Assembly (NCBI GenBank): GCA_033762715.1
Contig: JANRLL010000004.1
Span: 104,542 to 168,541, forward strand
Length of the DNA stretch: 64,000 bases
Source: JANRLL01 sp033762715
GTDB lineage: Bacteria; Pseudomonadota; Alphaproteobacteria; Rickettsiales; SXRF01
Direction: 5' to 3'
A model generated the notes under the pieces. The model did not search any database and was not told where the DNA came from. It worked only from the letters and a program-made list of their open reading frames with translations. Made by a program: the position numbers and the translations under genes. Below are positions 40,575 through 48,970 of the stretch, piece after piece (positions within the stretch are counted from its first letter, which is position 1; each line of letters begins with the position of its first letter).

Positions 40575-42902
40575 TTAACCGACGCGCGGACCTTTGGCGA
40601 CGCCAGGCGCACCCCCGATGGTTTGAGCCGCAGCAACGGTACTGTCGGTACCGCCGGTAATCCCTGTTTTCTGCACGGGAGCGCTGCCGGCCACCACTGG
40701 ATTCTCTACACCTTGACGTTTAAGATACGTCACCAAATCGGCATTAGATACCGTTTCTGATGTGTTTTTTGTCTCGGCTTCCGCCGTTGGAACATAATCG
40801 TCACTCGAAAATCGCGCCAAGTCCTGATTGAACTTATCGAGTTGTATAGCGATGCTTTGGTTGGTTTGCGCTTGTTTTGCCTTATCCTGCAAAAAGGCAG
40901 CGACATCACGCTCAAATTTAGCCGGATCGGTATTAGCGGTTGCCATATGACCGATTTCACGCGCTAGGGGATTTACGCCCTGTTGCATAAGTCTAAAGGC
41001 ATTGTCGCCAGCATCAAAGCCCTCACGCATAGAAAATTCTTTAATTTTATCTAAGGTTTCTGTTGTCTTTGCGATGGATTCGGCACTTGGTGCTTGGGTA
41101 GAATATTGAACCTGTGTATTTAAATTGGCAGGGAAGTTTAAGTCCATCACCATGGTGCTAAAATTCCCTTGTTGGGCGTATCCAGATAAACGCAAATTTG
41201 CTTGTGTTTCAGTAAATATATTCTTTAAATCTGCTAGCTGGCTACGAATTGCAGGATCCGCAATAGCCTCATTATTCATGGTAGTAAGATGCTCATGGAG
41301 CAGCTTTAAACTCTCTTGTGAGCCATGCACTATAATCTGCGCATTACCCGTTGTGGGATCAATGCGATTCTCAAAACCAACATTCTGGAGCGGTGCTTGA
41401 CCGGCTGCTTTGCGCTGTTCATTGATTACGGCAATCGACTCGCTCAACTCATCGCTGATGTGATAGACGCGGCGGGATATGTCGTCTTCGCGGCTATGCG
41501 GCCTGTAGTCTTCAATTGGTGATGCTGCGTATAGGTCGCGTGATGATGCATCACTCGTAGTTGAAAGACGTATCTCCTGCATAATCCGAGAAAGAATCGG
41601 GGCTTTATCAAATGAGCGCTTAATTGCTTCTTCGAGCTGTCTGAGATCTTCTGGTTGCCATCCGGGGGGGAGTCCCGCTTCTCGAATAGCAGAAGTCGCG
41701 CCTGTTCTGGCATTTTCTGCATTTCTAATTCCACGGATAAATCCACGGATAAATCCATCTGCAATGCCAGGCATCATTTCGGGCGTAATCTCAGCTAGTA
41801 TGGTTGCAATAGGTGCTAGTCTTGGGTTTTGAGCAATCTGGGGATCATTGCCAATGCTTTGTATAAGTGTCAGCAGTTCCTTTGATTCAGCATTATTGGG
41901 ATTACCTGCGCGTTCAATATATTCACTTAATTTTCGCAAAGCAGGGCGTTGTTCTGCCGCTACGACCGTTCGCTCAGCTGTAGGAGATACATTGCGTGCG
42001 GGAGGCTCTTGAGGCCCAGTAAAACTCCATCCGCCACCATATTCTTGCCCTGGCGCCGTATGGATAACAGGGTGAGTGTGCATCGGTGTGCCACGATTTT
42101 CTTGTAGAGAGCTTGTGTTCGCGTAGCTACTGGGTGCTAGATTAATACTCACATCAGGATTGTCATACACGCTGATTTCCGACGCAATTGCTTGCATCGA
42201 AGGTGCGCGGTAAAAACGAGGTGAGCGCTCAATGGCCGACAGATGCGAATCTCTGAATAGCTCAACTACACTGACACTACCACCGATGCGATTTGCAATG
42301 GCTTCATCCATGTCGCCAATATCGGACAAGTGGGCCGCACCATTGATCATCATCGCTTTGTCGAAGCCGCCTTGGCCTGCCGCATAGCTATAGGTTGTTT
42401 CCTGGTTGTTGCCCTGCATCAACGCACCAACGCGATTGACCATCACATCGTTACGGATTTTGATGTCAGAAAGAAAGGTTTCCTGCGCATGCCTTTCTCG
42501 GGTAACGATAGCGCGAATGCTACGATTAGTCGCCGCATCATCATCGACCAACAAAACAGAGACATTGTTCTGCCGTGCCGTTTCTAATAAATTCACTAGT
42601 GATGGAACATCGCCAAGACCTGATCTGTCACCTGTTTGTATAAAGCGATCTACGTTTGCCTGGCTAAACGCTACCCCGTTTGGAGTCTGAATACCGGCAG
42701 GTGGTAATTCTAAGAAAATAGCTAGTTTTCCGTTAGGATTATTGCGTCGCATGGCAATAATCGCCGATGATTCTGCTATTTGATTGCCGGTATCAAAGTG
42801 ATTGGTTTCGGCAAACATGATGATTTTATCGTTGCCTTTAAACAGGCGATCATATTCTTCGCCGGCGCTTTCATGATAGGGTCTGGCAACGCTTACTGAC
42901 AT
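40575..42902 (-). CDS. Large protein with EreA/ChaN-like N-terminal domain and NPxA-repeat C-terminus
   Basis: 775 residues. The first 230 carry a fold pattern of the EreA/ChaN/Tiki/PMT-C3 superfamily: IIMFAETNHFDTGN (E32, H35), a second acid E65 in LAIFLELPP, and INGAAHLSDIG with H191. Members of that superfamily are hydrolases or haem/metal-binding proteins, and in Pasteurella toxin a homologous domain is the catalytic thiol protein module; activity here is not predictable. The middle (about 300-600) is helical. Residues 620-775 match the C-terminus of the 1288-residue protein (REGFDAGDNAFRLMQQGVNPLARE, DLVTYLKRQGVENP, GITGG). It starts one base after the 152-residue gene's stop. Confidence 0.72.
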   Translation of the reverse strand: MSVSVARPYHESAGEEYDRLFKGNDKIIMFAETNHFDTGNQIAESSAIIAMRRNNPNGKLAIFLELPPAGIQTPNGVAFSQANVDRFIQTGDRSGLGDVPSLVNLLETARQNNVSVLLVDDDAATNRSIRAIVTRERHAQETFLSDIKIRNDVMVNRVGALMQGNNQETTYSYAAGQGGFDKAMMINGAAHLSDIGDMDEAIANRIGGSVSVVELFRDSHLSAIERSPRFYRAPSMQAIASEISVYDNPDVSINLAPSSYANTSSLQENRGTPMHTHPVIHTAPGQEYGGGWSFTGPQEPPARNVSPTAERTVVAAEQRPALRKLSEYIERAGNPNNAESKELLTLIQSIGNDPQIAQNPRLAPIATILAEITPEMMPGIADGFIRGFIRGIRNAENARTGATSAIREAGLPPGWQPEDLRQLEEAIKRSFDKAPILSRIMQEIRLSTTSDASSRDLYAASPIEDYRPHSREDDISRRVYHISDELSESIAVINEQRKAAGQAPLQNVGFENRIDPTTGNAQIIVHGSQESLKLLHEHLTTMNNEAIADPAIRSQLADLKNIFTETQANLRLSGYAQQGNFSTMVMDLNFPANLNTQVQYSTQAPSAESIAKTTETLDKIKEFSMREGFDAGDNAFRLMQQGVNPLAREIGHMATANTDPAKFERDVAAFLQDKAKQAQTNQSIAIQLDKFNQDLARFSSDDYVPTAEAETKNTSETVSNADLVTYLKRQGVENPVVAGSAPVQKTGITGGTDSTVAAAQTIGGAPGVAKGPRVG

Positions 42903-42903
42903 C

Positions 42904-43362
42904 TTAACCTCGCGCTATAGTAGACGGGGTGGTGCCTGCAGCCGATACGGTGCCAGGCTGAATTCCTGCAGTTACGTCGACATGGCTGCTTGCAAATTGC
43001 TGCCCGCTAAGGCCCGCCAATAACGATGCGCTAGAAAGTGCCTTTGGGTCAGAAGCAGGCGGAGGCGGGGGTGGAGTAGGTGCTGCAGCAACCGATTTTT
43101 CGGGTGATTTCTTTTTAAATAAATTGCCGACCCAGCCAATAATGCCTTTGATGCCGTCGCCTAGAAATTGGAAAATCCCGCCAAAAAATCCCCCGATGGA
43201 ATCCATCATGCCACCGGCGTTTTCAGCCATATGGCCTTGATAGGGGCGAGAATGGATTAGCTCAGGATCGCCTGGATAATTCCCAGTCGTATACACAGGG
43301 CGATCGTCATCATGGGGTTTACCCCTATGGTGTCTATGCGAATGCTTTTTGCGATCGGCCAT
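42904..43362 (-). CDS. Basic/proline-rich protein with amphipathic helix, unknown
   Basis: 152 residues, not recognised. Its N-terminus is His/Lys/Arg-rich (KKHSHRHHRGK), followed by a Gly/Phe/Ile amphipathic segment (MMDSIGGFFGGIFQFLGDGIKGIIGWVGNLF) that could insert in a membrane, then KKKS, a proline run and a Thr/Ala/Gly-rich tail. It is the first gene of an operon with the 775-residue protein and has its own Pho-box-like promoter. A targeting or partner role for the large downstream protein is an inference. Confidence 0.62.
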   Translation of the reverse strand: MADRKKHSHRHHRGKPHDDDRPVYTTGNYPGDPELIHSRPYQGHMAENAGGMMDSIGGFFGGIFQFLGDGIKGIIGWVGNLFKKKSPEKSVAAAPTPPPPPPASDPKALSSASLLAGLSGQQFASSHVDVTAGIQPGTVSAAGTTPSTIARG

Positions 43363-43394
43363 ATAATCGTGTGGTTAGATTTCTAATTATGCTT

Positions 43395-43439
43395 ATTCTA
43401 CCAAAGATTATGAAAGCCAAATGTGAAGTTTTTATGAAT
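43395..43439 (-). promoter_or_regulatory. Pho-box-like promoter of the 152/775-residue operon
   Basis: Minus-strand CATTCATAAAAACTTCACA has half-sites TCAT (from 43437) and TCAC (43426), 11 bp apart. Nineteen bases after TTCACA comes GGTAGAAT; the -10 candidate TAGAAT spans 43400-43395, about 33 bp before the ATG at 43362. Confidence 0.6.
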
Positions 43440-43441
43440 GG

Positions 43442-43464
43442 AAAAGGCCCGCGCGCGGCAGGCC
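43442..43464 (-). terminator. Rho-independent terminator after leuC
   Basis: On the minus strand GGCCTGC and GCGGGCC (7 bp, one T-G wobble) flank CGCGC and run into TTTT, 31 bp beyond the leuC stop. It cuts leuC off from the downstream 152/775 operon. Confidence 0.65.
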
Positions 43465-43494
43465 ATTAACCATTGTCATAATTAGGGCTATATT

Positions 43495-44904
43495 TTAGCT
43501 AAACGTCCGAATATCCGTCAATTTTCCGGTTACGGCGGCAGCAACTGCCATGGCGGGGCTAAGTAAATGGGTGCGTCCACCACGACCCTGGCGACCCTCA
43601 AAATTACGGTTTGAGGTCGAAGCGCAACGTTCGCCTGGATCCAAGCGGTCAGCGTTCATGGCTAGGCACATCGAGCAGCCTGGCTCGCGCCATTCAAAGC
43701 CGGCATCCAAAAACACTTTATCTAAGCCCTCTTTTTCAGCTTGTTCTTTTACCAAGCCAGAGCCAGGTACGACCATCGCCAGCTTCACGCTGGAGGCAAC
43801 TTTTTTGCCTTTGGCAGCTTTAGCCGCTTCACGCAGATCTTCGATGCGGCCGTTGGTGCAAGAGCCGATAAATACTTTATCCACCATCACATCGGTCAAT
43901 TTTTGATTGGCGTGTAAACCCATATATTCCAAGGCGCGCTCAAGCGTTTTACGTTTGGTTTCATCGGTTTCTTTAGCAGGATCGGGAACACTGGCTGTAA
44001 TCGGCAACACCTGTTCAGGGCTGGTTCCCCAGGTTACTTGCGGCGCGATGTCGGCAGCATTGAGTTCAATGATGGTGTCGTATTGCGCGCCTTTATCAGA
44101 CGGCAGCGTTTTCCAGTGAGCCACTGCTTTATCCCACTCATCGCCTGTAGGTGCCATAGGGCGGCCTTTAATATAGGCAAACGTTACTTCATCCGGTGCA
44201 ATCAAACCAGCGCGCGCGCCCGCTTCAATCGACATATTGCACACGGTCATCCGGCCTTCCATCGAAAGCCCCATAATCGCATCACCCGCATATTCGATGA
44301 CATAGCCAGTACCACCGGCAGTGCCGATTTTACCGATGATCGCAAGCACGATGTCTTTGGCGGTAACGCCTGGTGCCAACGCGCCATCCACGCGCACGAG
44401 CATATTTTTTGCGCGGCGTTGAATCAGCGTTTGGGTGGCAAGCACATGCTCTACTTCCGAAGTCCCGATACCAAAGGCCAACGAGCCAAACGCGCCGTGG
44501 GTCGAGGTATGCGAGTCGCCGCACACAATGGTCATGCCAGGCTGGGTAAAGCCTTCTTCAGGACCGACGATATGCACAATGCCTTGACGTTTGTCATTCA
44601 TACCGAAATAGGTCACGCCGAATTCTTTGCAATTATCTTCCAGTGTCTGCACCTGGATGCGCGACGTTTCATCTTTGATGATGCCTTGTTTGCGTTCAGG
44701 CGTGGTTGGCACGTTATGGTCGGGAACGGCCAATGTTGCATCGGGGCGGCGCACTTTGCGGCCCGACACGCGCAAGCCTTCAAAGGCTTGTGGGCTGGTC
44801 ACTTCATGGACCAAATGACGATCGATATAAATCAAGCACGTGCCATCTTGTTGTTGATCGACCAGATGGGATTCCCAAATTTTATCAAAAAGCGTCTTTG
44901 CCAT
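43495..44904 (-). CDS. leuC: 3-isopropylmalate dehydratase, large subunit
   Basis: 469 residues, aconitase family, [4Fe-4S] enzyme that isomerises isopropylmalate with LeuD. Signatures: LFDKIWESHLV, YIDRHLVHEVTSPQAF, VCGDSHTSTHGAFGSLAFGIGTSEVEHVLATQ, and the three cluster cysteines in FIGSCTNGR and EPGCSMCLAMN. Full length. The gene is 90 bp downstream of rplS, as in many alphaproteobacteria. Confidence 0.97.
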   Translation of the reverse strand: MAKTLFDKIWESHLVDQQQDGTCLIYIDRHLVHEVTSPQAFEGLRVSGRKVRRPDATLAVPDHNVPTTPERKQGIIKDETSRIQVQTLEDNCKEFGVTYFGMNDKRQGIVHIVGPEEGFTQPGMTIVCGDSHTSTHGAFGSLAFGIGTSEVEHVLATQTLIQRRAKNMLVRVDGALAPGVTAKDIVLAIIGKIGTAGGTGYVIEYAGDAIMGLSMEGRMTVCNMSIEAGARAGLIAPDEVTFAYIKGRPMAPTGDEWDKAVAHWKTLPSDKGAQYDTIIELNAADIAPQVTWGTSPEQVLPITASVPDPAKETDETKRKTLERALEYMGLHANQKLTDVMVDKVFIGSCTNGRIEDLREAAKAAKGKKVASSVKLAMVVPGSGLVKEQAEKEGLDKVFLDAGFEWREPGCSMCLAMNADRLDPGERCASTSNRNFEGRQGRGGRTHLLSPAMAVAAAVTGKLTDIRTFS

Positions 44905-44935
44905 AACCGTACTAAATTGAATGAAATTAGATAAA

Positions 44936-44974
44936 GAAAAAGGCGGGTAATTAGCTGACGCTAACTACTCCGCC
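44936..44974 (-). terminator. Rho-independent terminator after rplS
   Basis: On the minus strand GGCGG...TTAGC pairs with GCTAA...CCGCC around a GTCA loop, with a small internal mismatch region, and is followed by TTTTTCTTT. It separates the ribosomal/tRNA-modification operon from leuC. Confidence 0.75.
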
Positions 44975-44993
44975 TAACATGTGTAAAATGGAA

Positions 44994-45383
44994 TTACTCA
45001 GCAGCGTCTGCAGCAGCGGTGGTGGTATCGCGCTTTTCGCTAATACGTGCTGCTTTGCCGGTACGGCCACGCAGATAGTACAGTTTCGCGCGGCGCACAT
45101 CACCTTTGCGAATCAGCTCTACGCTTTCCAGACGGGGAGAGAAAAGTGGGAATACACGTTCAACGCCTTCGCCGTGGCTGATTTTGCGAACCGTAAATGC
45201 GCTGCGAACACCTGCATTACGTTTAGCAATCACAACGCCTTCGTAAGCCTGAACGCGCTCGGTATTGCCTTCTACGATGCGTACGTTTACGCGCACGGTG
45301 TCGCCTTCGCTGAATTTATCCAGACGCTTGCCTTCGACCAGCTTTTCCATGTTCGATTGTTCTAATTTTTGCAGCAAGTTCAT
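44994..45383 (-). CDS. rplS: 50S ribosomal protein L19
   Basis: 129 residues. L19 sits at the 30S-50S interface. Signatures: a 'F..GDTVRVNVRIVEG..ERVQAYEGVVIA' core, RNAGVRSAFTVRKIS.GEGVERVFPL, and 'VRRAKLYYLRGRTGKAARI'. A short Ala/Asp tail is within normal variation. It lies 4 bp downstream of trmD and ends the operon before the terminator. Confidence 0.97.
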   Translation of the reverse strand: MNLLQKLEQSNMEKLVEGKRLDKFSEGDTVRVNVRIVEGNTERVQAYEGVVIAKRNAGVRSAFTVRKISHGEGVERVFPLFSPRLESVELIRKGDVRRAKLYYLRGRTGKAARISEKRDTTTAAADAAE

Positions 45384-45387
45384 CGTC

Positions 45388-46104
45388 TCATCCTTCTTTC
45401 TTCATCAAATCTGGTCGGCGAGCAGTCGTAATTTCTTTAGCTTGCTCAAGCCGCCAACGGTTAATCTCTTCATGGTTACCGGAAAGCAATATATCAGGCA
45501 CTGCTAGTCCGTTCCAAATTGGGGGCCTAGTATAATGAGGATATTCAAGGAGTCCAGCATATTTTGATAGGGTGCTGAAACTTTCTTCATGGGTGGCGGA
45601 CTCTTTGCCAATTACCCCAGGAAGCAGGCGGACAATGGCGTCCAGCAAGGCTAAGGCGGCTATTTCGCCACCGGAAAGGATAAAGTCGCCTAAACTTACC
45701 TCAAGCATGTCGTGATGGTCAATCACTCGCTGATCCAACCCCTCAAAACGCCCGCAAACAAAGATCAGATCTTGGGTTTTTAACTCTTCGACCAGCTTTT
45801 GGGTTATGGGAACGCCGCGGGGCGAAGGGTAGATGACCCGTGCAGCCGGTAATTTCGCCTTGGATGCTGCCACGGCGCTATCTACCACATCGGGTTTGAG
45901 CACCATACCGGTGCCGCCGCCATACGGGCTTGCATCCACGGTTTTATGTTTATCAGTAGCAAAGCTGCGTATGTCTAAAGCCTCTAATGACCAGATGCCT
46001 TTTTCCAATGCCTTGCCCGCAAGCGACTGGCCGAGCGGTCCAGGAAACATCTCGGGAAATAGGGTGAGGGCAATGGCGCGAAAGGGCGGTTGAGAAAGTG
46101 TCAT
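45388..46104 (-). CDS. trmD: tRNA (guanine-N1)-methyltransferase
   Basis: 238 residues, SPOUT fold. It uses SAM to make m1G37 in tRNAs. Signatures: TLFPEMFPGPLGQSLAGKAL, the knotted-site YGGGTGMVLKPDVV, CGRFEGLDQRV and GDFILSGGEIAAL, GVIGKESATHEESF. It normally follows rimM; here the 270-codon plus-strand gene at 46211 lies between them, so trmD needs its own promoter. Confidence 0.97.
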   Translation of the reverse strand: MTLSQPPFRAIALTLFPEMFPGPLGQSLAGKALEKGIWSLEALDIRSFATDKHKTVDASPYGGGTGMVLKPDVVDSAVAASKAKLPAARVIYPSPRGVPITQKLVEELKTQDLIFVCGRFEGLDQRVIDHHDMLEVSLGDFILSGGEIAALALLDAIVRLLPGVIGKESATHEESFSTLSKYAGLLEYPHYTRPPIWNGLAVPDILLSGNHEEINRWRLEQAKEITTARRPDLMKKEG

Positions 46105-46126
46105 GATTCTACAGTTCTAAAGTGCT

Positions 46127-46145
46127 TATCATCAAAATGTCACAA
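46127..46145 (+). promoter_or_regulatory. Pho-box-like repeat upstream of the 269-residue gene
   Basis: TTATCATCAAAATGTCACA (46126-46144) has half-sites TCAT (46129) and TCAC (46140), 11 bp apart. A TATAGA 16 bp after the box is a possible -10. The divergent trmD start lies 20 bp on the other side. Confidence 0.5.
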
Positions 46146-46210
46146 AAATCCTATGTAACTTATAGAAACCGCCTTCTACAATCCAGAGCAATATCGATTA
46201 GGAGGAGCGT

Positions 46211-47020
46211 ATGTTGGAAGACAGTGAATGCCCACCACTATTAGCAAATCCCCGCATTTTCAAGCCATCACGACGAGTGTTGACCACGGCTTTTGGGCTC
46301 GATCCTCGTGGCGCGGACCCGCGCTTAGTATCGGATGAGCAGTTTGAAAAAATTTCTGCTGCGGTAGAGGAATTAGGATTCACCCAGCTTTCTGTGCTTA
46401 TTCGCTCCACGCCTGGTGTCGTCGTATTGGAAGCTAATAATGGCCAACAACTGCGCATTACCTACAAACCAGCCGCAGAGCGCCCCACTGCGCCGCAAGT
46501 GCTCAAGCCCCTCAAAACGGTTGCCTATGATGGTGGTGTTATTGAGATTTTACCAAAGGTGCGCTGCCTGGGGGATATTATAGAGGATCCCGATCTATCG
46601 AAACATTACGGCATTACAGAGCGTGATGTTCCATCGATTGTACAAAATCTATTTCACGGTTTACCCAATGCGCAATTTGTTAAAAACGTTGATGTCGATG
46701 GCATCGGTATTATTCCCTATAACGGAATTAATGTGCCGGTGGTGGTGGAGCCGCAAGTCACCGTGGATGTGCCATTGCTCTGGGCCAGCGGCCATATCGC
46801 TGGGCACCCGCAAGCTGTCCATCAGAGTGTGGCCTTTCCATTTGAAGACGCGCAAAAACAGCATATGGCTGAGCTGGGGCTTCAATACGGAGAACATGTA
46901 CCGTCCAAAGACGCCATGCGTCACTCGCTTATGCTGGAAACGGGTAGCAGTGAAGGGGCTCATTTTACGGGTGCCGCGGGTGCAAGCAAGTCGGCAGCCG
47001 GCTTAGCATTAGGTAGTTAG
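46211..47020 (+). CDS. Unknown 269-residue protein inserted in the rpsP-rimM-trmD-rplS operon
   Basis: Not recognised. An alpha/beta N-terminal half (EKISAAVEELGFTQLSVLI, PGVVVLEANNGQQLRITY) is followed by a region of strands (VDVDGIGIIPYNGINVPVVVEPQVTVDVP) and a Ser/Gly/Ala-rich tail. No signal peptide or membrane helix. A very strong AGGAGGAG lies 4 bp before the ATG. The gene is antisense to its neighbours: its stop directly abuts the rimM stop, and it is divergent from trmD. A Pho-box-like repeat precedes it, so it belongs to the same putative regulon as the large proteins. Confidence 0.65.
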   Translation: MLEDSECPPLLANPRIFKPSRRVLTTAFGLDPRGADPRLVSDEQFEKISAAVEELGFTQLSVLIRSTPGVVVLEANNGQQLRITYKPAAERPTAPQVLKPLKTVAYDGGVIEILPKVRCLGDIIEDPDLSKHYGITERDVPSIVQNLFHGLPNAQFVKNVDVDGIGIIPYNGINVPVVVEPQVTVDVPLLWASGHIAGHPQAVHQSVAFPFEDAQKQHMAELGLQYGEHVPSKDAMRHSLMLETGSSEGAHFTGAAGASKSAAGLALGS

Positions 47021-47512
47021 TTACTCGGCGGGATCGAGATATTCCGGCGGGTGCACCAGCACGTAGCCATCTTTGCTTTCTACAAAGCGCTCATCAAAAG
47101 GTAGCATTTCCAGCGTACCGTCTGGGCGCTCAATTTCGATCACATCGCCTGCGCCAAAGTTTGCAACATCCACCACCACGCCATACGCGCTACCATCTTT
47201 CAGGCGTGCTTCTTGATGGAGCATTACATTGAGCGGGTCTTCAGGTAGATCGGTAGCGGGTGCATAGAGCGCGAGGCCCTTGAGCAATTCAGCCGCATTG
47301 CGATCAATGACACCATGGATGCTGACGATAAATAATTTGCCGCTGGTGCCTTGTTTGGTCAGACTATATAGCGTCGTGCCCTTGGCATTGGTAATGGCTT
47401 TGCAGCTGAAGAAAGCATCTGGCGGCGTGGTGTAGCTATGCAGCTTCACCTGGCCACGAATCCCATGCGCAGAAGTAATAATGCCGATTTGTACGAGAGA
47501 CGAGGGCTGCAA
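47021..47512 (-). CDS. rimM: 16S rRNA processing protein RimM
   Basis: 163 residues. RimM aids maturation of the 30S head with S19. Signatures: the N-terminal GIITSAHGIRGQVKLHSYT, a central 'GVIDRNAAELLKG' region and a PRC-barrel C-terminus (DVANFGAGDVIEIERPDG, MLPFDERFV). The start appears to be TTG at 47512, two bases after the rpsP stop, because no other start codon precedes the conserved N-terminus. Confidence 0.93.
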   Translation of the reverse strand: MQPSSLVQIGIITSAHGIRGQVKLHSYTTPPDAFFSCKAITNAKGTTLYSLTKQGTSGKLFIVSIHGVIDRNAAELLKGLALYAPATDLPEDPLNVMLHQEARLKDGSAYGVVVDVANFGAGDVIEIERPDGTLEMLPFDERFVESKDGYVLVHPPEYLDPAE

Positions 47513-47514
47513 TC

Positions 47515-47862
47515 TTATGCAGCAGCTTCAGCGGCCGGTGCAGCTTCAGCAGCAGGCGCTTCGCCTTTATCTTTTTTAGATTTGCGAGCTACGCGCTGAG
47601 CAGGCTTGGTATTCACCAGACCAGCTCTGTTGAAGAACAGATGCACGCGATCAGACATTTGCGCACCAACTGACAACCAGTATTTTGCGCGCTCTTCATT
47701 GATGGTCACGCGTTTTTCAGCGCTGTCCGCTAAGAGTGGGCTATAGGTGCCGAGTTTTTCAATAAATTTGCTATCGCGTGGGCTGCGAGAATTGGTCACA
47801 ACAATGTGAAAGAATGGGCGTTTGGTGGTGCCTGCGCGAAGTAAACGAATCGTGGTTGCCAT
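47515..47862 (-). CDS. rpsP: 30S ribosomal protein S16
   Basis: 115 residues. Early-assembly 30S protein. Signatures: the opening TTIRLLRAGTTKRPFFHIVV, SRSPRDSKFIEKLGTYSPL, and 'ERAKYWLSVGAQMSDRV'. The Ala/Glu-rich C-terminal tail is a common alphaproteobacterial extension. It is the first gene of the rpsP-rimM pair. Confidence 0.97.
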   Translation of the reverse strand: MATTIRLLRAGTTKRPFFHIVVTNSRSPRDSKFIEKLGTYSPLLADSAEKRVTINEERAKYWLSVGAQMSDRVHLFFNRAGLVNTKPAQRVARKSKKDKGEAPAAEAAPAAEAAA

Positions 47863-48245
47863 AAGGTCCTTGCTAATACGTAAATGGTTTTAAGGGGGCG
47901 GTTTCTACCAGACTCTATAGCAAAGGTAAAGCAGAATATTGCAATTTGAGGTAGAATGGATGGGTTTTAGACTCAACCGCAGCAAGGGCGAACACTAGTT
48001 CGGGCATTCCTCGCTGCGGTTGGGGTATGTATCCTACCCATAGCTTCACCCTACGCCGTTTATTCCTTAATGATAAGTTAAGTTTTTATGACATTTTATC
48101 TATTTTCACGATATCCATTTGTATAACCTAACTTTTACTTTGATTGCTTGGTTGGAATAGCGATTACCGGCCGACAAGCGGTTTTTCTTAACGCTCACAA
48201 CCCTACATCTGTCTGATTTTACCGAAAAATTAATATTTTCGGCCT
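47863..48245. other. 383-bp gene-free region with a long imperfect inverted repeat
   Basis: No coding region is evident. The section 47974-48022 contains CAACCGCAGC and GCTGCGGTTG arms (10 bp perfect, extended by 3 bp after one mismatch) around an inner hairpin CGAAC-ACTA-GTTCG. No T-run follows on either strand, so it is not a standard terminator. It may be an RNA structure in the rpsP leader (minus) or the plsC leader (plus). The remainder is AT-rich and probably holds the divergent promoters. Confidence 0.45.
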
Positions 48246-48956
48246 ATGATAAGGAATGTGCAGAGTAAAGTTATGCAATTATCAATGTCTAGTGCACTAC
48301 CGAAACGAATCCGCTGGGCCAAACGCCAACTAAAGCATTTTGACCCTGCACCCCTTTATCGTCGCATTATTTATAGCCTAACGCGCGGTGTCTATAAGCC
48401 ACGTTATTTAGGGCTTGAGAACATCCCCGAACATGGCGGTGCGCTGCTTATTTGCAACCATGTCTCTTATATGGATGGCCCCATCATCAGCGCCGGTATT
48501 AAGCGACATGTGCGCTTTATCATCGAAGAAGATATTTATAACCAGCCTGGCGTGAAATATTTTATGAGTATGGATCGCGCCATTCCTATCGCGCCCAATC
48601 GTAAAGCCATTGAACGCGCCATGGATGCTATTTCCGAAGGGTTGAAGGCAGGCGATTTGATTTGTATATTTCCAGAGGGCTACCTGACATTTACCGGTGG
48701 ACTCGGTCGCTTTAAGCCAGGCATTGAATGGATGTTAAAGCGTGATCCCGTTCCCGTAATTCCCATGGCGCTATCGGGACTATGGGGCAGCATATTTTCA
48801 CGGCGTGATATTAAGCACTGGTATCGCTGGTTGCCGCATCGTTGGGTGCGTGGGCGCATCACCTTAATATGCGGGCCTGCCATTCCACCAGACCAGGTAA
48901 ATATCAATCAGCTTCAGGACATGGTCCTTAAGCTCAAATACTCCATCAAAGATTAG
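48246..48956 (+). CDS. 1-acyl-sn-glycerol-3-phosphate acyltransferase-like protein
   Basis: 236 residues of the PlsC/LPLAT fold. It transfers acyl chains to lysophosphatidic acid or related lysolipids at the inner membrane. The catalytic HX4D motif is NHVSYMDG, and the glycerol-phosphate-binding block is FPEGYLTFTGGLG; a VPVIPMALSG strand follows. The start is uncertain: ATGs at 48273 and 48285 are alternatives. It is encoded divergently from rpsP, and converges with the 298-residue gene. Confidence 0.85.
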   Translation: MIRNVQSKVMQLSMSSALPKRIRWAKRQLKHFDPAPLYRRIIYSLTRGVYKPRYLGLENIPEHGGALLICNHVSYMDGPIISAGIKRHVRFIIEEDIYNQPGVKYFMSMDRAIPIAPNRKAIERAMDAISEGLKAGDLICIFPEGYLTFTGGLGRFKPGIEWMLKRDPVPVIPMALSGLWGSIFSRRDIKHWYRWLPHRWVRGRITLICGPAIPPDQVNINQLQDMVLKLKYSIKD

Positions 48957-48970
48957 TGAGCTAAGGCGTA

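Noticed and set aside
44038..44934. Plus-strand open frame of about 298 codons
   Set aside because: It lies entirely antisense to leuC, whose protein is a full, motif-complete match; the opposite frame shows no family features.
47863..48245. SRP RNA, tmRNA or tRNA near ffh/rpsP
   Set aside because: The conserved SRP-RNA tetraloop region, tmRNA ends and tRNA T-loop were looked for and not seen.
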